DNA of 64,000 bases from Cellulomonas cellasea (lineage in GTDB: Bacteria; Actinomycetota; Actinomycetes; Actinomycetales; Cellulomonadaceae), in the NCBI RefSeq assembly GCF_006538745.1, contig NZ_BJLR01000004.1, positions 62,001-126,000 on the forward strand, read 5' to 3'. The notes under the pieces were generated by a model. That model was given only the letters and a program-made list of their open reading frames with translations, was not told the DNA's origin and did not search any database. The position numbers and the translations under genes were made by a program. Within the stretch, counting starts at the first letter, position 1, and the number at the start of each line of letters is the position of its first letter. Of this stretch, positions 1 through 7,699 are shown in pieces.

Positions 1-2699
1 ACGTGCGCCACCTGCCCGCGCGCGAGGGCGTCCGGGCGGACTGGCCGTCGTGGGCCGACCCGGACCTCGTCGCCGGGTACCGCGCGCTGGGCGTCGAGCG
101 TCCGTGGCGTCACCAGGTCGAGGCAGCCGACGCCGCGTGGTCCGGCCGGCACACGGTGCTCGCGACGTCGACGGGCTCGGGCAAGTCGCTCGCGTTCTGG
201 CTGCCCTCGCTGACGGCCGTCCGCACCGACCGCGCCGCCGGGCTGCTCGACCCCGGGCGCATCGAGACGGTCGCGCGTCGCGGCTCGGTGCTCTACCTGT
301 GCCCGACGAAGGCCCTCGCGCACGACCAGCTCGGCGGGCTCGACCGGCTCGTCACCGCTGCGCGCACCCGCGACATCCGCGTCGCGGCGTGCGACGGCGA
401 CACCGGCTTCGACGAGCGCCGCTGGGTCCAGGAGCACGCCGACGTCGTCCTGACGAACCCCGACTTCCTGCACTTCGCGCTGCTGCCGAACCACCGGCGC
501 TGGTCCCGGCTGCTCGGGTCGCTGCGCTACGTCGTGGTTGACGAGTGCCACGCGTTCCGCGGGGTGTTCGGCGCGCACGTCGCCGCGATCCTGCGCCGGC
601 TGCGGCGGCTCGCGGTGCACTACGCGCCGACCCCCGCCGGGCGGCGCACGGACGGTCCCGTGCTCGCAGGACCGGGCGGGCCGGTGTTCCTGCTCGCGTC
701 CGCGACGACCGCCGACCCCGCCGCGAGCGCCGCCCGGCTGCTGGGCGTCGGGCCGGACTCGATCGCGACCGTGACGGAGGACACCTCCCCGGCCGGGCGG
801 AAGACGTTCGTGCTCTGGCAGCCGCCCGAGCTGCCCGGCGCGAGCGGCCCGTGGGCCGACCTCGTCCCCGAGGAGGACCCGTGGGCGACGCCGCTCCCGC
901 ACCCCGAGCCGGTCGATCCCGTGATCACGAGGGAGCCCGACCGGGACGCGTCGGACGGCGGCGCGGCCGTGGCCGGTGCAGCGGCGACGGAGACGCGTAC
1001 CGGCACCGGGTCGCACCCGGGAGGGGTCGGCATCCAGCTCTCCGGAGGAGTGACCGACCCCGCTGCGGACCCCCGTTCCCTCGTCGCCGTCTCGCCCGTC
1101 GCGGGCCTCCCGACGCAGGACGCCGACCCGGGCGGCGCGGCGGCGCTCGCCCCGCACGAGGGGTCCGGCCCGCGCGGCACCGGGGAGAACGTCGTGACCG
1201 ACCCCTCGGACCGGCCGCGGCGCTCGGTCACCGCGGAGACGGCCGACCTGCTCGCCGACCTGACCGCGGCCGGCGCGCGCACGCTCGCGTTCACCCGGTC
1301 GCGGCGCGCGGCCGAGTCCGTGGCGACCGTCACCCGGAACCACCTGAGCCAGATCGACGAGCGCCTCGCCCGCACGGTCGCGGCCTACCGCGGCGGGTAC
1401 CTGCCCGAGGAGCGGCGCGCGCTCGAGGGGGCGATCCGCGACGGCCGGCTGCGGGCGCTGGCCACGACGAACGCGCTCGAGCTCGGTGTCGACATCACGG
1501 GCCTGGACGCCGTGCTGATCGCCGGGTGGCCGGGCACGCGGGTGTCGCTGTGGCAGCAGGCGGGACGTGCGGGGCGGGCCGGAGCGGACGGGCTCGTCGC
1601 GCTGATCGCGCGCGAGGACCCGCTCGACACGTTCCTCGTGCACCACCCGGAGGCGGTGTTCGACACCCCGGTCGAGGCGACGGTCTTCGACCCCGCGAAC
1701 CCGTACGTCCTCGCGCCGCACCTGTGCGCGGCCGCCGCCGAGCTGCCGCTGCGGGAGGACGAGCTCGCGCTGTTCGGGCCCGACACCCGGGCGCTGCTCG
1801 ACGTGCTCGTCGAGCGGGGTGCGCTCCGGCGCCGCGCGGCAGGGTGGTTCTGGACGCACGCCGAGGCGGCGGCGCGCCTGACCGACCTGCGCGGGACCGG
1901 GGGCGACCCGGTGCGCGTGGTCGAGGCGGGGACCGGGCGGATGCTCGGCACGGTCGACGCCGCCGCGGCCGACGCGACCGTGCACCCCGGGGCGGTGTAC
2001 GTGCACCAGGGCGCGACGTTCGTCGTCTCCGAGCTGCACCTCGCGGACGCCGTGGCGCTCGTCGAGCAGCGCGACGTCGACTACGGCACGTGGTCGCGCT
2101 GGGCGACGTCGACGGAGATCCGGGCCGTGCAGCGCGAGCGGCGCTGGGGCCCGGTCACCTGGGGCTTCGGGGCCGTCGACGTCACGAGCCAGGTGCTCAG
2201 CTACCAGCGCAAGCGCATCCCGGACCTGCAGGTGCTCGGCACGGAGCTGCTCGAGCTGCCGGCGCGCACGCTCCAGACGACCGCCACCTGGTGGACGGCA
2301 CCCGCCGAGGTCCTCGAGGCCGCGGGCGTCACGGTCGAGCTCGCGCCCGGCGCGCTGCACGCCGCCGAGCACGCGTCGATCGGTCTCCTCCCGCTGCTCG
2401 CGACGTGCGACCGCTGGGACCTCGGCGGGGTGTCCACCGCGCTGCACGCGGACACCGGGATGGCGACCGTCTTCGTGCACGACGCCTACCCCGGCGGTGC
2501 GGGCTTCGCCGAGCGGGGGTACGCGCTCGGCGAGACGTGGCTCCGGGCGACCCGCGACGCCGTCGCCTCCTGCCGGTGCACGCGAGGGTGCCCGGCGTGC
2601 GTGCAGTCGCCCAAGTGCGGGAACGCGAACAACCCGCTGGAGAAGGCCGCCGCGGTCCGACTGCTCGACGCCGTGCTCGCCCACGCCGTCCCTGGCTGA
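1..2699 (+). CDS. DEAD/DEAH-box helicase with C-terminal Cys cluster (MrfA/Lhr-like), 5' partial
   Basis: This is a superfamily 2 ATP-dependent helicase of the type encoded next to actinobacterial Tad pilus loci (Rv3649-like); MrfA relatives act in DNA repair. Counting from the GTG at base 3, motif I (STGSGKS) is near residue 57, the Walker B box DECH near 180, and motifs V-VI (ELGVDITGLD, QQAGRAGRAG) near 490-525. The C-terminus carries CxCxxGCxxCxxSxxC near residues 857-873, the four-cysteine signature of DUF1998/MrfA-type helicases. The protein begins directly at the conserved HLPAR...DWP segment, so the true start and some N-terminal residues probably lie left of the window. A Gly/Ala/Pro/Thr-rich stretch of roughly 120 residues (about 280-405) separates the two RecA-like domains and looks disordered. 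It converges on the pilus operon. Confidence 0.9.
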   Translation, partial: VRHLPAREGVRADWPSWADPDLVAGYRALGVERPWRHQVEAADAAWSGRHTVLATSTGSGKSLAFWLPSLTAVRTDRAAGLLDPGRIETVARRGSVLYLCPTKALAHDQLGGLDRLVTAARTRDIRVAACDGDTGFDERRWVQEHADVVLTNPDFLHFALLPNHRRWSRLLGSLRYVVVDECHAFRGVFGAHVAAILRRLRRLAVHYAPTPAGRRTDGPVLAGPGGPVFLLASATTADPAASAARLLGVGPDSIATVTEDTSPAGRKTFVLWQPPELPGASGPWADLVPEEDPWATPLPHPEPVDPVITREPDRDASDGGAAVAGAAATETRTGTGSHPGGVGIQLSGGVTDPAADPRSLVAVSPVAGLPTQDADPGGAAALAPHEGSGPRGTGENVVTDPSDRPRRSVTAETADLLADLTAAGARTLAFTRSRRAAESVATVTRNHLSQIDERLARTVAAYRGGYLPEERRALEGAIRDGRLRALATTNALELGVDITGLDAVLIAGWPGTRVSLWQQAGRAGRAGADGLVALIAREDPLDTFLVHHPEAVFDTPVEATVFDPANPYVLAPHLCAAAAELPLREDELALFGPDTRALLDVLVERGALRRRAAGWFWTHAEAAARLTDLRGTGGDPVRVVEAGTGRMLGTVDAAAADATVHPGAVYVHQGATFVVSELHLADAVALVEQRDVDYGTWSRWATSTEIRAVQRERRWGPVTWGFGAVDVTSQVLSYQRKRIPDLQVLGTELLELPARTLQTTATWWTAPAEVLEAAGVTVELAPGALHAAEHASIGLLPLLATCDRWDLGGVSTALHADTGMATVFVHDAYPGGAGFAERGYALGETWLRATRDAVASCRCTRGCPACVQSPKCGNANNPLEKAAAVRLLDAVLAHAVPG

Positions 2700-2833
2700 T
2701 CGGTCGTCCCGGCCCCGCGACCGCGGGAGACCCCGCACCAACCCGTCCGCGGAAGCCTGGCCAGCCACCCACGAGCCGTCGACGCACCGGGCTCCGCGCT
2801 CGCCGTCGCACCGCACGGGCCGCGTGGACCCGG

Positions 2834-3475
2834 TCAGCTGCGCGCCGAGACCGGACCGGCGCGGGCCCGGGCCGTCGCGGGGCCGGCCGCCGAGGCACGG
2901 ACCGTGCTCACGGCGACCACGCCGGAGCCCGTGTCGCTGCACGACACGAGCCGCACGTCGTTCCGGCGGGCCACCGCCTGCGCGATCTCGCAGGCCTCGG
3001 CCGCTCCTCCGTGGTCGAGCAGGTGCTGCGCGGCCGCGAGCGCGGCGAGGTCGGCGCCCGCCTGCGCGCGACCCCGGGCGCCTTGGGCACCCACGAGCAG
3101 CGCGACGACTGCGAGCAGCGCGCCGGCGACGGCGACGACACCGAGCACCAGGACCGTGCCCGAGCCGCTCTCGTCCGGGCGGCCGCGCCGGACACCACGA
3201 CCCACGCGCGACCCGCTCTCGTCCGCCCACCCGCGCCGGGCACCAGGAGGCGCGCCCGAGCCGCCCTCGTCCCCGTGGCCGGGCCGGACGCCACGAGCCG
3301 GACCGGCGCGGCCGATACCCCGACCGGTCCGCACGGACCGGACGCGGCGCACCCGTGCGTCGGCAGGCGCCGGCGTCCTCCGCCGTGTCAGGGGCGCACC
3401 CGCGCGTCCGACGCCGTCCGCCGGCGCCGCGCAGAGCTGCGAGCCCGCGTGCGCCGACGTCCCCCGCCTCGTCAT
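2834..3475 (-). CDS. Rv3654c-type TadE-like secreted/pilus accessory protein
   Basis: This is the last gene of the minus-strand Tad pilus operon. The first half is a low-complexity Arg/Gly/Pro-rich region. A single hydrophobic helix (GTVLVLGVVAVAGALLAVVA) follows, then a short extracytoplasmic domain with two cysteines (CEIAQ and VSCSD). This is the layout of the helicase/secretion-neighbourhood TadE-like family (Rv3654c). Just before the helix is ESG followed by SGTVL, which lacks the Glu at +5 of a true prepilin. The ATG start overlaps the stop of the upstream tadE by four bases (ATGA), which fixes the start and implies translational coupling. The Arg-rich N-terminal half is much longer than typical, so an internal start cannot be excluded. 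Confidence 0.75.
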   Translation of the reverse strand: MTRRGTSAHAGSQLCAAPADGVGRAGAPLTRRRTPAPADARVRRVRSVRTGRGIGRAGPARGVRPGHGDEGGSGAPPGARRGWADESGSRVGRGVRRGRPDESGSGTVLVLGVVAVAGALLAVVALLVGAQGARGRAQAGADLAALAAAQHLLDHGGAAEACEIAQAVARRNDVRLVSCSDTGSGVVAVSTVRASAAGPATARARAGPVSARS

Positions 3476-3867
3476 GGCTCGACCCAGGCGACCGCGCTCG
3501 CCCGGGCCACGAGCGGACCGGTCCGCATGCCCCTGCTCACGACGGCGTCGCTCACGGAGACGGTCACCCAGTCCCCGCTGCGCGCGACCGTGACGTCCGC
3601 GTCCGGGCCCGCGACGCGCGCGGCGGTCGCCCGCACGCCGGACTCGTCGTCGCCGATCGCCGCCGCACGCGCACCCGCCCGGGCTGCGTCGGCGCACCGG
3701 AGCTGCGTGAGCGCCGACGCGACGAGGACGAGGAGCGCCACGAGGAGCAGCACGACCGCCGGCAGCACCACCGCGAGCTCCGCCGTGACGCTCCCGCGTT
3801 CGTGCGCCGCGTCGCGCCCCGCGGCACCCACGGCGGTCCGATCGCCCTCGCCACGCCGTGCGCTCAC
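3472..3867 (-). CDS. TadE-family minor pilin
   Basis: A 131-residue pseudopilin-like protein of the Tad/Flp secretion system (Rv3655c-like), expected in the membrane and then in the pilus or its assembly complex. A short N-terminus ends in HERG, followed by SVTAEL and a long hydrophobic helix. This is a class III prepilin cleavage pattern, with Gly at -1 and Glu at +5. A small extracytoplasmic domain follows. The gene starts with GTG inside a GTGA overlap with the DUF4244 stop and ends in an ATGA overlap with the next gene, so it is the middle cistron of a tightly coupled trio. No prepilin peptidase gene lies in the window. Confidence 0.88.
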   Translation of the reverse strand: MSARRGEGDRTAVGAAGRDAAHERGSVTAELAVVLPAVVLLLVALLVLVASALTQLRCADAARAGARAAAIGDDESGVRATAARVAGPDADVTVARSGDWVTVSVSDAVVSRGMRTGPLVARASAVAWVEP

Positions 3868-4244
3868 ACCGACAGCGCTCCGCGGATCAGGCCCAGGAGC
3901 AGCCCCTGCACCTCACCGCTGCGCAGCACCACGACGAGAAGGCCCGCGAACCCGACGGCCGCGACCGTCGCGATCGCGTACTCCGCGGTGGCCATGCCCG
4001 CGTCCGCGCCCGCGAGGACCCGGCCCTGCACGACGCGCGCGACGGTCCGCGTGCGTCCTGCCCGCTGCGTCGGCGTCCCCTCGCCGGCGGTGGCGTCTCC
4101 GCTCGGGGGGACGGGTGCGGGAACGGGGGTGCGCCGCGTCGAGAGGTGGGCGGCGCGCGTCCGGGGACGGGGAGCCGTCGGCGCAGGACCGTGCCCGCCG
4201 GGTCGGGTGCGTCGGGCCGGGTGGAGATCGGTGGTGGTGCGCAT
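3864..4244 (-). CDS. DUF4244 protein, probable Flp-like major pilin with long leader
   Basis: The 126-residue product ends in a Flp-pilin-like segment. GADAG is followed by MATAEYAIATVAA and a hydrophobic helix, giving Gly at -1 and Glu-Tyr at +5/+6, the hallmark of Flp prepilins cut by a TadV-type peptidase. Its Mtb counterpart is Rv3656c. The ATG at 4244 is preceded by a strong AAGGAGG ribosome site, so the start is well supported. This leaves about 83 Arg/Pro/Thr-rich residues before the cleavage site, far longer than usual prepilin leaders. It is the first gene of a three-gene overlapping cluster (pilin, tadE, Rv3654c-like) separated from tadC by about 700 bp, which fits separate high-level pilin expression. 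Confidence 0.8.
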   Translation of the reverse strand: MRTTTDLHPARRTRPGGHGPAPTAPRPRTRAAHLSTRRTPVPAPVPPSGDATAGEGTPTQRAGRTRTVARVVQGRVLAGADAGMATAEYAIATVAAVGFAGLLVVVLRSGEVQGLLLGLIRGALSV

Positions 4245-4953
4245 GGCAGTCCTCCTTCGGGGGCGCCCTCGCGGCGCCTCGTGGATCCCACGGTGGCGTC
4301 CGTGCGCGCCACGCGGACCGGGGGAACCCGCCGCCGCCCACCGCGCGCGCCGCGACGAGGGCTGGGGGTGCACCGGGTCTCGGCGCGCGTCGATCTGACC
4401 CGCGACCGGCGAGCGGCTACCGGCACGACCTCCGAGCGCTCCGACGCCTGTCGACGTCCGACGCCGCAACCCGCCTGCACGCTTCAGCGGCACGCACGAC
4501 CGACGCCGCGCTCACCTGCGCCCTTCAGCGGCCCGCACGGCCGATGCCGCAGCCTCACCGGTGCCGGTCAGCGGCCCGCACGGCCGACGACGCAGCCCCT
4601 CTGGTGCCCGTCAGCGGCCCGCGTGCCCGGCGCCGGACACAGCGACGCCCGGTCCACCCCCTGGACCGGGCGCCGCCTTCACGGGCGTGCTCACAGGTCA
4701 GGACCCGGTGCACCGCCCAGCCTCGTGGTGCCCGGTCGGGGCAGATGACGGGGTCGCGGCTCGCCGGACACCGCCGGTCTTCGTCGAGGGGGGACGTCGT
4801 GAGCCGCAGGGGTCGTGCCGGGACGTGCTGGCGGCGAGCAGGGTTCCCACCGGGTCACCTCCCTCGCGTCGTCGCGCCGATGCGACAGCGGCAGGTTATG
4901 CAAAAGCCGCAGACCCGGCAACGTGTGTCTCGCGCGGGAGGGTGGGGAGCCCC
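4245..4953. other. Long gap inside the pilus locus between tadC and the pilin gene
   Basis: About 700 bp lie between the end of tadC and the start of the DUF4244 pilin gene, both on the minus strand. I see no convincing gene here: frames on both strands lack recognisable domains and ribosome sites. The stretch holds a degenerate direct-repeat array (4484-4630). It also holds the pilin ribosome site and presumably the pilin promoter. A short AT-richer patch near 4890-4925 (tatgcaaaagccg) stands out from the surrounding GC-rich DNA. Confidence 0.6.
4484..4630. repeat. Degenerate direct repeat array, period about 41-43 bp
   Basis: The heptamer TCAGCGG recurs at 4484, 4525, 4568 and 4611 (spacing 41, 43, 43). 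Each copy begins TCAGCGGC(A/C)CGC and the first three continue with a CCGAYGMCGC-like block. A partial unit lies just upstream of the first copy (about 4455-4483). The copies are imperfect, as in an ageing tandem duplication or a multi-site binding array. No function is known to me. Confidence 0.7.
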
Positions 4954-5628
4954 TCAGCCGAGGAGCCCGCCCGCGAGCGACAGGACGACGGGCACGAGCC
5001 CGAGCAGCACGAACGCCGGGAGCAGGCACAGCCCGAGCGGCAGCACGAGCCGGACGCCGAGACGCCCGGCGGCCTCGCGCGCGGTGCGCCGCCGGTCGCG
5101 GTTCACCTCGTCCGCAGCGGCGCGCAGGCGCGGTCCGGGCGCCGCCCCGGAGGTCCACGAGTCCGCGAGGCACTCCGCGACCGGTGCGAGGCGGGACGGC
5201 GCACCCGCCCACGCCGCCGACCATCCCGCACCCAGCACGAGCGCCCGGGCAGCGGCCGTCAGCGCGGCGCCGTCGTCGCCACCGACAGCGGCCCCGACCG
5301 CCTGGACGGCGCGCGGCAGCGCCGCCCCGGACGCCACCGCGACCTCGAGCAGGTCGAGGACGAGCACGACGTCGACGCCTCCCCCGGCACCGAGCGCGTC
5401 GTCCTCCGCATCCCGACCGAGGACGCCGCCGACCGGGCCCCCGTTCCTGTAGCCGTTCCTGTAGCCGTTGCCGTTCCGGTTCCCGCCACCGTTCGCGCCC
5501 CTGTTCCCCGCGAAGCGCTCGCACCGCCGCGCCACCGCAACGACCCGCGCCGACCGCCCGGCGCTCCAGGGCGCCCGCGCGAGCGCCACGAGCAGCGCGA
5601 CGACGGCCGCGATGACCCCGACGCTCAC
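4954..5628 (-). CDS. tadC: Type II secretion system F family protein TadC
   Basis: This is an inner-membrane platform protein of the Tad pilus machine (Rv3657c-like), 224 residues. It has an N-terminal hydrophobic segment, a cytoplasmic region with the T2SSF core (DVVLVLDLLEVAVASGAALPRAVQAVG), and a C-terminal hydrophobic pair (VRLVLPLGLCLLPAFVLLGLVPVVLS). Its GTG start overlaps the tadB stop (GTGA). Between the first helix and the core is an unusual Gly/Asn/Arg/Tyr-rich insert (GNRNGNGYRNGYRNGG) encoded by a short DNA repeat at about 5443-5490. The insert looks like recent slippage expansion. Confidence 0.88.
   Translation of the reverse strand: MSVGVIAAVVALLVALARAPWSAGRSARVVAVARRCERFAGNRGANGGGNRNGNGYRNGYRNGGPVGGVLGRDAEDDALGAGGGVDVVLVLDLLEVAVASGAALPRAVQAVGAAVGGDDGAALTAAARALVLGAGWSAAWAGAPSRLAPVAECLADSWTSGAAPGPRLRAAADEVNRDRRRTAREAAGRLGVRLVLPLGLCLLPAFVLLGLVPVVLSLAGGLLG
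5443..5490. repeat. Short tandem repeat inside tadC
   Basis: On the plus strand the 12-mer gttcctgtagcc occurs twice in tandem (5443-5466), followed by decayed copies (gttgccgttccg, gttcccgcc). It encodes the Asn-Gly-rich insert of TadC. Its composition is clearly lower in GC than the flanking sequence. Confidence 0.85.
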
Positions 5629-6335
5629 CGGTCGCCCGAAGCCTGGGCGGTGGCGACGAGCCGCCGCGTCCACACGTGACCCGCGCCGAGCAGCACCGCG
5701 CCGACGAGCGCGGACACCGCACCCGGCCCGCCGTCGAGCAGCACGCCGAGCGGGTCGGCCCCGAGCGCCGCCCCGAGCACGACGCCCAGCACGGGCAGCC
5801 AGCGCAGCACCGTCGCGGTCGACCGCGGACCGGCGAGGGCGGCGCCGCGCTCGCCCTCGAGCTCCTCGTCGCTCGCGAGCGTGCGCGCGACCCGGTCGAG
5901 GACCGGACCGAGCGGCGTCCCGAGCTCGGCCGCGAGCCGGCCGGCGGCGACGACGGCGCGCGCGCGGCGCACGTGCTGCTCGCGCACGTGCGCCGCGTTC
6001 GTCCGCAGGCGCGCTCGTGCGGGCACGAGGTCCGAGAGCGCCGGCACGCCGTGCGGCCCGACGACCGTCCCCGTGACCGTGAGCCACGCGTGCGCCGGGG
6101 AGCTGCCCGCCCGCAGCGCCGACGCGACACCGGTGACGGCCGCGCCGAGCTCACCCGTCTCGAGCAGGACCCGGTGCGGCAGCGCGCCGCCCGCCCGGTC
6201 CACGCCCGCACGGCCCCGGGCGCCGCCTCGCACGCGATCTCCCCCGCGGCCCAGCACCGTCGCCGACCGACCGCGCGGCCCGACGGCGGCCAGCACGGCG
6301 AGCGCCACGACGAGCCCCGCCCATCCGGCCGTCAC
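5625..6335 (-). CDS. tadB: Type II secretion system F family protein TadB
   Basis: A 236-residue integral membrane platform component (Rv3658c-like) that pairs with TadC to anchor the pilus assembly ATPase. The N-terminus is a hydrophobic helix (GWAGLVVALAVLAAVG). The T2SSF core has VTGVASALRAGSSPAHAWLTVT and LAAELGTPLGPVLDRVARTL. Two C-terminal hydrophobic helices (VLRWLPVLGVVLGAALG and VSALVGAVLLGAGHVW) follow. The GTG start lies in a GTGA overlap with the tadA stop, and its own stop overlaps the tadC start in the same way, so expression is translationally coupled along the operon. Confidence 0.88.
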   Translation of the reverse strand: MTAGWAGLVVALAVLAAVGPRGRSATVLGRGGDRVRGGARGRAGVDRAGGALPHRVLLETGELGAAVTGVASALRAGSSPAHAWLTVTGTVVGPHGVPALSDLVPARARLRTNAAHVREQHVRRARAVVAAGRLAAELGTPLGPVLDRVARTLASDEELEGERGAALAGPRSTATVLRWLPVLGVVLGAALGADPLGVLLDGGPGAVSALVGAVLLGAGHVWTRRLVATAQASGDR

Positions 6336-7699
6336 GGCGCACCGACCCCGAGCCCGAGCCGGTCGGCGAGGACCGGCCACCCCGGGCCGCGGACCGCGAC
6401 GCCGCCGGTGACGTCGACCGCGATCTCGACGCGCAGCTCGCCGTCGCCGTCGCGCCGCACGACGCCGACCTGCGCGAGGTGACGCAGCGGACCGTTGCGC
6501 CGCACGTGGAGCACCGCGTCGAGCGCGCTCGCGGCCTGCGCGGCGACGGACGCCCGCGACATCCCCGCGAGCGACGCGAGGGCCTCGAGTCGGGCGGGGA
6601 CATCGGTCGCGGTGTTGGCGTGGACGGTCGCGCACCCGCCGTCGTGCCCGGTGTTGAGCGCGGTCAGCACCTCGCGGACCTCGGCGCCGCGGCACTCGCC
6701 GAGGACGATCCGGTCGGGCCGCATGCGCAGCGCCTGCCGCACGAGGTCCGCGAGGTCGACGCCCCCCGCGCCGTCGACGTTCGCGTGCCGCGCGAGCAGG
6801 TGGACCACGTGCGGGTGCGCCGGCGCGAGCTCGCCCGACTCCTCGATGCACACGATCCGCTCGTGCGCGGGGACGAGCGAGAGCAGCGCCGCGAGGAGCG
6901 TCGTCTTGCCGGTGCCGGTCGAGCCGGAGACGAGGAAGCTCGCGCGCGCGTCGACCAGCGCCCGCAGGACCGGCGCGAGCGCGGGCGCGACGCTCCCGGA
7001 CGCGACGAGCTCGGGCAGCGTGAAGGCGCGCCGCCGCAGCACCCGGAGCGACAGCAGCGTGCAGCCGCCGGCGACGGGCGGCAGGACGGCGTGCAGGCGC
7101 GTGCCGTCCGGCAGCCGGGCGTCGACCGTCGGGCTCGCGTCGTCGAGCCGCTGGCCGCCGACGGCCGCGAGCCGGACCGCGAGCTCCCGGACGCCGTGCA
7201 CGGTCCCGAGGTCGACGGGCGTCCGCTCGAGCCGCCCGGAGCGCTCGACCCACACCTCGTCGGGCGCGTTGACGAGCACGTCGGTCACGTCGGGGTCCTC
7301 GAGGTACTGCTGGAGCGGGCCCGCGCCGAGCAGCTCGGCCCGCACGGCGCGCTCGAGGTCGACGATCGCGCGGCTGCCGAGCACCGTCCCGGACGCGCGC
7401 AGCGCTGCGGCGATCTCGCCGGCGTCGGGTGCCGCACCGCGCCGCGCGAGGCGGTCCCGCACGTCGTCGAGCAGCGCGGGGTCGACGGACGGCCGGGGGT
7501 CGACGCTCCACCCGGGGTCCACGAGCTCCCCGGACCGCCCTGCCCGCGGCGCACCGACGAGCTCCCGGGGCCGCCCGGTCCGCACCGCGTCGACCGGCCC
7601 GTCCGACCGGTCCGCGTGCGTCGCGTCGAGGCGTTCACCCGTCCCGTCCGTGCGCGCCGTGCCGACGAGCCGCGCTCGTCGGCCCCCGGGCAGGCTCAC
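6332..7699 (-). CDS. tadA: Tad pilus assembly secretion ATPase TadA (CpaF family)
   Basis: A cytoplasmic hexameric ATPase that powers pilus assembly, 455 residues. The N-terminal domain (VDLERAVRAELLGAGPLQQYLEDPDVTDVLVNAPDEVWVER is its conserved core) precedes the motor domain. The Walker A motif GSTGTGKTT is near residue 258. Then come the Asp-box-like RIVCIEESGEL, Walker B (MRPDRIVLGECRG) and His box (HDGGCATVHAN). The GTG start overlaps the ssd stop (GTGA). The first 70 or so residues are Arg/Asp-rich and variable, with ERLDATHADRSDGPVDAVRTGRP-like tandem character. The family assignment is secure from the motor motifs. Confidence 0.93.
   Translation of the reverse strand: MSLPGGRRARLVGTARTDGTGERLDATHADRSDGPVDAVRTGRPRELVGAPRAGRSGELVDPGWSVDPRPSVDPALLDDVRDRLARRGAAPDAGEIAAALRASGTVLGSRAIVDLERAVRAELLGAGPLQQYLEDPDVTDVLVNAPDEVWVERSGRLERTPVDLGTVHGVRELAVRLAAVGGQRLDDASPTVDARLPDGTRLHAVLPPVAGGCTLLSLRVLRRRAFTLPELVASGSVAPALAPVLRALVDARASFLVSGSTGTGKTTLLAALLSLVPAHERIVCIEESGELAPAHPHVVHLLARHANVDGAGGVDLADLVRQALRMRPDRIVLGECRGAEVREVLTALNTGHDGGCATVHANTATDVPARLEALASLAGMSRASVAAQAASALDAVLHVRRNGPLRHLAQVGVVRRDGDGELRVEIAVDVTGGVAVRGPGWPVLADRLGLGVGAP

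Noticed and set aside
545-5452. Very long plus-strand open frame (over 1,600 codons) opposite and out of frame with the helicase and pilus genes
   Set aside because: It is Arg/Ala/Pro-rich throughout, lacks domains and a ribosome site, and covers genes with clear family motifs. Long spurious frames are normal at this GC content.
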